Shown: positions 5,299 to 9,219 of the stretch, one piece after another
Layout of the letters: every line of letters begins with the position of its first letter
Numbering within the stretch: position 1 is the stretch's first letter
Assembly: GCA_020853405.1 (NCBI GenBank)
Contig: JADYYZ010000394.1
Coordinates: 1 to 9,219, forward strand
Reading direction: 5' to 3'
Origin: Acetobacteraceae bacterium
GTDB lineage: Bacteria; Pseudomonadota; Alphaproteobacteria; Acetobacterales; Acetobacteraceae
Length of the DNA: 9,219 bases
Program-made: the position numbers and the translations under genes
Notes under the pieces: model-generated
What the model was told of the DNA's origin: nothing
What the model saw: only the letters and a program-made list of their open reading frames with translations
The model's database searches: none

Positions 5299-7221
5299 TT
5301 GCCCGACCTGTTCGGCGCCGAGTCGGAACCGCCACCGCCGCCGCAGGGCCCCGGCCTGTTCGGCGCGGCCGGGCCGCCGCCGGAAGGCGGGCCGGGCCTG
5401 TTCGGTTCCATGCCCGAACCGGCCCCCGAAGGCCCCGCCAAGGTCGCCGCCTATCGCGTGCTGGCGCGGAAATACCGCCCCGCCGGCTTCGATGCGCTGA
5501 TCGGCCAGGAGGGCATGAAGCGCGTGCTGACGCGGTCCTTCGAGCAGGGCCGAATCGCGCATGCCTGGGTGCTGACCGGGGTGCGCGGCGTCGGCAAGAC
5601 CACCACCGCGCGCATCCTGGCCCGGGCACTCAACTGTCTGGGCGAGGACGGCCAGCTCACCAGGCCCACCATCGCGCCCTGCGGGGTGTGCGCCAACTGC
5701 CGCGCCATCGCCGCCGACAGCCACCCCGACGTGATCGAGCTCGACGCCGCCACCCACACCGGCGTCGACAATGTGCGCGAACTGAACCAGATGGTGCAGT
5801 ACCGCCCGGTCAGCGCGCGCTACCGCCTGATCGTGTACGACGAAGCGCACATGCTCTCGCCCAGTTCCTGGAACGCGCTGCTGAAGACCCTGGAGGAGCC
5901 GCCGAGCCACACCAAGTTCGCCTTCGCCACCACCGAGGTGCGCAAGATCCCGCTGACCGTGCTCAGCCGCTGCCAGCGTTTTGACCTGCGCCGGATCCCC
6001 GAGGAGACGCTGGCCGAGCACTATGCCGGCATCGCGGCGAAGGAAGGCATCGCGGTGGAGGCAGGTGCCATCGCGATGCTCGCGCGCGCCGCCGACGGCT
6101 CGGTGCGCGACGGGCTTTCGCTGCTCGACCAGGCGATCGCTTCGGCCGAGGAGGGCGCGGCGGTCAGCGCCGATGCCGTGCGCGCGATGCTGGGGCTTGC
6201 CGACCGCGCCGCCCTGTTCGACCTGTTCGAGGCGGTGATGGGCGGGCGCATTGCCGAGGCGCTCTCCCGCTTCGCCGCCCAGCACGAGGCCGGCGCCGAG
6301 CCGCTGACGGTGATCGAGGACCTGCTGACACTCACCCATTTCGTGACGCTTTCGCGCATCGAGCCGCGTACGCTCGACCGGCAGAGCCTGACCGAGGCCG
6401 AGCGCACGCGCGGCGCGGCACTCGCAAAATCGCTGCCGGTGCCGGCGCTCGCGCGCGCCTGGCAGATGCTGCTGAAGGGTTTTTCCGAAGTTCGCGAGGC
6501 CTCGGACCGGAAGGCCGCGGCCGAGATGGTGCTGATCAGGCTTGCGCACGCCGCCGACCTGCCCTCGCCTGCCGAGCTGGTGCGCCGGCTGTCGGCCGAG
6601 CCAGCGTCCGCCTCGCCCGCGCCCCCCGCCCCGCCGCCAGGCGGCGGCGGATTGCGCGCGGTCGCCGGTGGTGCCCCGCTCGCCGCCGCCGCGTCGCCCG
6701 CTGCCCTGCCTCAAGCGGCAGCTGCCGCCGCTTCAGCGCCGGTCAGCAAGCTCGGCGACGTGGTGGCGCTGGCGCGCGCGCGGCGCGACGCCCTGCTCGC
6801 CAGCCAGATCATGAACGCCGTGCACCTGATCCGGCTGGAGCCGCCGCTCCTGGAATTCCGCCCCGCCGCGACCAGCCCGCGCGACCTCTCGGCCCGGATC
6901 GCCCAGCTGCTGACGGAAGCGACCGGCACGCGCTGGACGGTCGCGATCGGCCAGCAGCAGGGCGAGCCGACCCTTGCCGACCAGGACCGGCGCCTCGCCG
7001 CCGACCGCCGCGCCGCCGTGCTCGCCCACCCGCTGGTCGAGACGATCATGAAGACCTTCCCCGGCGCGGTGCTGGAGGCGATGCACCCCGCCCGGGCGAG
7101 CGAACCGCCGCCGCCCGATGTCGATATCACCCCCGAACCGCCGCCGACGGAAGCCGACCCGTTCGGCGAGGATGCCTTCACCGACCCGATCGAGACCGAG
7201 GAGCCCGACCCCGACGCATGA
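5299..7221 (+). CDS. dnaX: DNA polymerase III tau subunit (clamp loader ATPase)
   Basis: This 640-residue protein is the clamp-loader ATPase that opens the beta clamp and ties the polymerase cores together. The AAA+ module starts near residue 50 (YRVLARKYRPAGFDALIGQE). It has Walker A GVRGVGKT (94-101), a four-cysteine zinc module C113, C128, C131, C134, Walker B DEAH (181-184), the SRC trigger (223-225) and sensor 2 R270 in GSVRDGLSLLDQA. The clamp-loader collar follows (about 285-415), then a Pro/Gly/Ala linker (430-480) and a C-terminal tau domain (about 485-590) with an acidic tail. The start is TTG 5299 with GGAAGAGAG at 5288-5296; ATG 5410 (residue 38) is the alternative and would remove three LFG repeats. 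No A-rich slippery heptamer for a gamma frameshift is seen. The gene is 34 bp downstream of ffs and its stop overlaps ybaB (ATGA). Confidence 0.95.
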   Translation: MPDLFGAESEPPPPPQGPGLFGAAGPPPEGGPGLFGSMPEPAPEGPAKVAAYRVLARKYRPAGFDALIGQEGMKRVLTRSFEQGRIAHAWVLTGVRGVGKTTTARILARALNCLGEDGQLTRPTIAPCGVCANCRAIAADSHPDVIELDAATHTGVDNVRELNQMVQYRPVSARYRLIVYDEAHMLSPSSWNALLKTLEEPPSHTKFAFATTEVRKIPLTVLSRCQRFDLRRIPEETLAEHYAGIAAKEGIAVEAGAIAMLARAADGSVRDGLSLLDQAIASAEEGAAVSADAVRAMLGLADRAALFDLFEAVMGGRIAEALSRFAAQHEAGAEPLTVIEDLLTLTHFVTLSRIEPRTLDRQSLTEAERTRGAALAKSLPVPALARAWQMLLKGFSEVREASDRKAAAEMVLIRLAHAADLPSPAELVRRLSAEPASASPAPPAPPPGGGGLRAVAGGAPLAAAASPAALPQAAAAAASAPVSKLGDVVALARARRDALLASQIMNAVHLIRLEPPLLEFRPAATSPRDLSARIAQLLTEATGTRWTVAIGQQQGEPTLADQDRRLAADRRAAVLAHPLVETIMKTFPGAVLEAMHPARASEPPPPDVDITPEPPPTEADPFGEDAFTDPIETEEPDPDA

Positions 7222-7544
7222 AGAATCTCGGCAACATGCTGAAGCAGGCGCAGGAGGTGCAGACCCGCATGGCGGAGATGCAGGCGCGCCTGTCCGCGAT
7301 GGAGGTTTCCGGCCAGTCGGCCGCCGGCATGGTGAGCGCGACGCTCTCCGGCAAGGGCGAGGTGCGCAAGGTGAAGATCGACGCGAGCCTGGTCGATCCC
7401 GCCGAGGTCGAGGTGCTGGAGGATCTGATCGTCGCCGCCATCAACGATGCGCGCGCCCGCGCCGAGGCGGCGATGGCCGAGGAGATGGCCAAGGTGACGG
7501 GCGGGCTGTCGCTGCCGCCTGGCCTGAAACTGCCGGGCATGTAG
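7218..7544 (+). CDS. ybaB: YbaB/EbfC nucleoid-associated DNA-binding protein
   Basis: This 108-residue protein is of the YbaB/EbfC family, small dimeric DNA-binding proteins that coat the nucleoid. The usual features are present: an N-terminal helix MKNLGNMLKQAQEVQTRMAE (1-20), the GMVSATLSGKGEVRKVKID core strands (36-54), LVDPAEVEVLEDLIVAAIND (58-77), a second helix, and a Gly/Pro-rich GLSLPPGLKLPGM tail. The family is almost always encoded between dnaX and recR, as here, and is thought to work alongside replication and repair. Its start ATG 7218 overlaps the dnaX stop by four bases (ATGA); GAGGAG at 7198-7203 is 14 bases upstream, so coupling to dnaX translation probably drives expression. 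The stop TAG is in the same frame as the following recR start. Confidence 0.95.
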   Translation: MKNLGNMLKQAQEVQTRMAEMQARLSAMEVSGQSAAGMVSATLSGKGEVRKVKIDASLVDPAEVEVLEDLIVAAINDARARAEAAMAEEMAKVTGGLSLPPGLKLPGM

Positions 7545-7550
7545 GCCGCG

Positions 7551-8141
7551 TTGGGTCCCGAGATCGAGCGGCTGGTGACGCTGCTTGCGAAACTTCCCGG
7601 CCTCGGCCCTGCTTCGGCCAGGCGGATCGCGGTGCGGCTGCTGACAAGGCGTGCCGAGCTGATGCTGCCGCTGGCCGAGACGCTGGGGGCCGCTGCCGCG
7701 GCGGTGCGGCCCTGTTCGGTGTGCGGCAACCTCGACACCACCGAACCGTGCGCGATCTGCGTGGATCCGCGGCGCGACCAGGGGCTGGTGTGCGTGGTGG
7801 AAAGTGTCGCCGACCTGTGGGCGCTGGAACGCGCCGGCGCGCATCACGGCAGCTACCATGTGCTGTCGGGCGCGCTGTCGGCGATCGGCGGCATCACGCC
7901 CGACGATCTGTCGGTAGGGGGCCTGCTTCAGCGGGTGCGGGACGGCGCAGTGCGCGAGGTGATCCTGGCGACCTCGGCCACCGTCGATGGCCAGGCCACC
8001 GCGCATTTCCTGACCGACCGGCTGAAGCCGTTCGGCGTCGCCATCACCCGGCTTGCGCACGGCGTGCCGGTGGGCGGCGAGATCGAGCGCATGGACCATG
8101 GCACGCTGGCCGCGGCGCTGCGCGCGCGCCGGCCGGTCTGA
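7551..8141 (+). CDS. recR: Recombination mediator protein RecR
   Basis: This 196-residue protein acts with RecF/RecO to load RecA onto single-stranded DNA gaps. It has the helix-hairpin-helix LLAKLPGLGPASARRIA (11-27), a four-cysteine zinc finger C55-x2-C58 and C67-x2-C70, a Toprim domain with VVES (82-85) and the block EVILATSATVDGQATAHFL (136-154), and the C-terminal LAHGVPVGGEIERMDHGTL (168-186). Length is normal. In the Toprim block the Glu seen in E. coli (TVEG) is Asp here, a conservative change. The start is TTG 7551: an in-frame stop lies at 7542, and GPEIERL directly after it matches the family N terminus. It is 6 bp after ybaB, with little ribosome binding site, so translation probably depends on ybaB. 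The methyltransferase gene follows after one base. Confidence 0.96.
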   Translation: MGPEIERLVTLLAKLPGLGPASARRIAVRLLTRRAELMLPLAETLGAAAAAVRPCSVCGNLDTTEPCAICVDPRRDQGLVCVVESVADLWALERAGAHHGSYHVLSGALSAIGGITPDDLSVGGLLQRVRDGAVREVILATSATVDGQATAHFLTDRLKPFGVAITRLAHGVPVGGEIERMDHGTLAAALRARRPV

Positions 8142-8142
8142 G

Positions 8143-8829
8143 ATGGCGGCCGGCACCGAGGGGCTGGGCGGCGGCCTGGGCGGCGGGCTGGGCGGGGGGC
8201 TGGCGCGGCTGATCGCGCACCTGCGCAAGGAAAAGGCGGCGAGCGAGCGGGTGCTGATCGCGATGGCAGGGACGCCGCGCGAGTTCTTCGTGCCGGAAAG
8301 TTTCCGCGACCAGGCCTATGTCGATGCAGCGCTGCCGCTGACCTCGGGCCAGACCATCTCGCAGCCCTGGGTGGTCGCGGCGATGACCGAGGCGCTCGAC
8401 GTGCAGCCCACGCACAAGGTGCTGGAGATCGGCACCGGCAGCGGCTGGCAGGCGGCGATCCTCGCGAAACTCGCGGGCTCGGTGTTCAGCATCGAGCGCC
8501 ACCCGGCGTTGTCGCGCACCGCCAGGGCGGCGCTCGACAAGCTCGGCCTCAGCAACGTGAAGCTCCGCATCGGCGACGGCACCGAGGGCTGGCCGGAGGA
8601 GGCGCCGTTCGACCGCATCATGGTCACCGCCGCCGCCGACAAGGCACCGCCGCCGGCGCTGCTGGCCGAGCTCTCGCCCGAAGGCGGGGTGATGCTGATC
8701 CCGGTGAAGGAAGGCGACGAGGGCGAGCATCTGTGGCGGGTGACGCGCAACGGCAAGGTGATTTCCCGCACCCGGCTTTCCGCGGTGCGCTTCGTGCCGC
8801 TGGTGGCGGGGCTGCCGAAGGCGAAGTAG
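8143..8829 (+). CDS. pcm: Protein-L-isoaspartate O-methyltransferase
   Basis: This 228-residue enzyme transfers a methyl group from S-adenosylmethionine to L-isoaspartyl residues of aged proteins, starting their repair. Landmarks in order: AMAGTPREFFVPESF (40-54), LTSGQTISQPWVVAAMTEAL (66-85, the substrate-recognition signature), SAM-binding motif I VLEIGTGSGWQAAILAKL (93-110), acidic motif VFSIERHP (114-121), GDGTEGWPEEAPFDRIMVTA (144-163), and LSPEGGVMLIPV (177-188). Residues 8-20 are an odd insert of three LGGG repeats ahead of the catalytic domain, encoded by a 12-bp tandem repeat. The start ATG 8143 lies one base after the recR stop, so the gene is the last of the dnaX–ybaB–recR operon. 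Its stop TAG abuts the stop of the convergent gene. Confidence 0.93.
   Translation: MAAGTEGLGGGLGGGLGGGLARLIAHLRKEKAASERVLIAMAGTPREFFVPESFRDQAYVDAALPLTSGQTISQPWVVAAMTEALDVQPTHKVLEIGTGSGWQAAILAKLAGSVFSIERHPALSRTARAALDKLGLSNVKLRIGDGTEGWPEEAPFDRIMVTAAADKAPPPALLAELSPEGGVMLIPVKEGDEGEHLWRVTRNGKVISRTRLSAVRFVPLVAGLPKAK
8164..8199 (+). repeat. Three tandem 12-bp repeats inside the start of pcm
   Basis: Units of CTGGGCGGCGGC at 8164-8175, 8176-8187 and 8188-8199 differ only at third codon positions (one change in unit 2, two in unit 3) and encode LGGG three times. Being a multiple of three, unit gain or loss would keep the frame. Confidence 0.85.
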
Positions 8830-9219
8830 CTACAGCGCGCCGACGCTTTCCAGCGCGCGCCGCACCTCGGCGATGCCCTCGGGCGGCAGCGGCGATTGCG
8901 GCGGCAGCGGATCGCCCACCTCGAACCCCTGCAGCCGCAGCGCCCCCTTGATGCAGGCAGCAAGGTTCCATTTCGCGAACGCCTGGTTGATCGCCCAGAG
9001 TTCCCGCTGCAGCGGCATCGCGCGCGCCCAGTCCTTCGCCACGCAGGCGTCGTAGAGGGCAACGGACTGCTTCGCCACCACACAGGCCGGCCCCGCCATC
9101 CAGCCGCTGCCACCGATCAGCATCACCGCCGCCGGGATGTGCGAGGAGGCGGCGAACACGCCGAGCTTTCCCCCGGTCGCGTTCAGGATCGACAGCAGCC
9201 GCCCGGTGTTCACCGAGGC
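8830..9219 (-). CDS. Dihydrodipicolinate synthase (DapA)-family aldolase/lyase, C-terminal part
   Basis: These are the last 129 residues of a protein of the class I aldolase DapA/NanA family; the start and the catalytic Tyr and Lys are outside the window. Visible parts fit the C-terminal third of the TIM barrel and the helical tail: KLGVFAASSHIPAAVMLIGG, then GSGWMAGPACVVAKQSVALY (where DapA has the loop leading to the Ala-Asn-x-x-Pro segment), a helix with KDWARAMPLQRELWAINQAF, and PLPPQSPLPPEGIAEVRRAL, equivalent to the DapA ending where the chain swaps to P-hydrophobic-P then a final helix. Family members include DapA, N-acetylneuraminate lyase, sugar-acid aldolases and hydroxyproline-pathway lyases. 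Because housekeeping DapA usually has a closer match and the key residues are missing, the substrate is left open. It is convergent with pcm with no gap. Confidence 0.82.
   Translation of the reverse strand, partial: ASVNTGRLLSILNATGGKLGVFAASSHIPAAVMLIGGSGWMAGPACVVAKQSVALYDACVAKDWARAMPLQRELWAINQAFAKWNLAACIKGALRLQGFEVGDPLPPQSPLPPEGIAEVRRALESVGAL

Noticed and set aside
4181..5629. Extension of NudC upstream of ATG 5098 in the open frame to 5629
   Set aside because: The extension would run through the ffs RNA and dnaX in antisense and has Arg/Pro-rich non-protein-like composition.
6421..6486. Short A4 and T5 runs (around 6426 and 6480) as programmed frameshift sites in dnaX
   Set aside because: They are too short and lack the X-XXY-YYZ arrangement; the tau frame stays open through to 7221.

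Overview
The window reads as ordinary chromosomal DNA from a high-GC alphaproteobacterium. The clade is inferred from the high GC content, the ffs–dnaX–ybaB–recR order, the 4-bp stop/start overlaps and the frequent GTG and TTG starts. The wording of several proteins recalls Rhodospirillales/Acetobacteraceae, but no 16S rRNA or other taxonomic marker is present. Coding density is very high. No gap between genes exceeds about 200 bp, and the largest gap is filled by an RNA gene. I see no insertion sequence, phage gene, CRISPR array or tRNA.

Layout. (1) 2-884, plus strand: the 3' end of a Sir2-type NAD-dependent deacylase, overlapped by a uracil-DNA-glycosylase-family protein that has a probable 4Fe-4S cysteine set. 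(2) 958-3088, plus strand: a compact polar amino acid ABC uptake operon of permease, permease and periplasmic binding protein; no ATPase gene is in the window. (3) 3089-3844: an intergenic region with three successive perfect inverted repeats, the last coinciding with a likely promoter, followed by a VapBC-like toxin–antitoxin pair (AbrB-type antitoxin, PIN-domain toxin). (4) 3873-5098, minus strand: NADH pyrophosphatase NudC followed by a 4-bp-overlapping small putative lipoprotein. (5) 5131-8829, plus strand: a promoter and the small SRP RNA (ffs), then dnaX, ybaB, recR and a protein-L-isoaspartate O-methyltransferase, the four coding genes packed with overlaps or gaps of at most 6 bp. (6) 8830-9219, minus strand: the 3' end of a DapA-family aldolase/lyase, convergent with the methyltransferase so that the two stop codons abut as TAGCTA.

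The genes fall into independent modules. Module 5 is the conserved clamp loader / recombination-mediator neighbourhood with the SRP RNA at its head. Module 2 imports an amino-acid-like solute with an ATPase that must be encoded elsewhere. Module 3 is a small self-regulating toxin–antitoxin unit set between core genes. I do not see a convincing new multi-gene system. The most informative unexplained details are the operator-like palindrome before vapB, the triple LFG repeat at the DnaX N terminus, the 12-bp tandem repeat at the start of the methyltransferase gene, and the uncharacterised small protein coupled to nudC.
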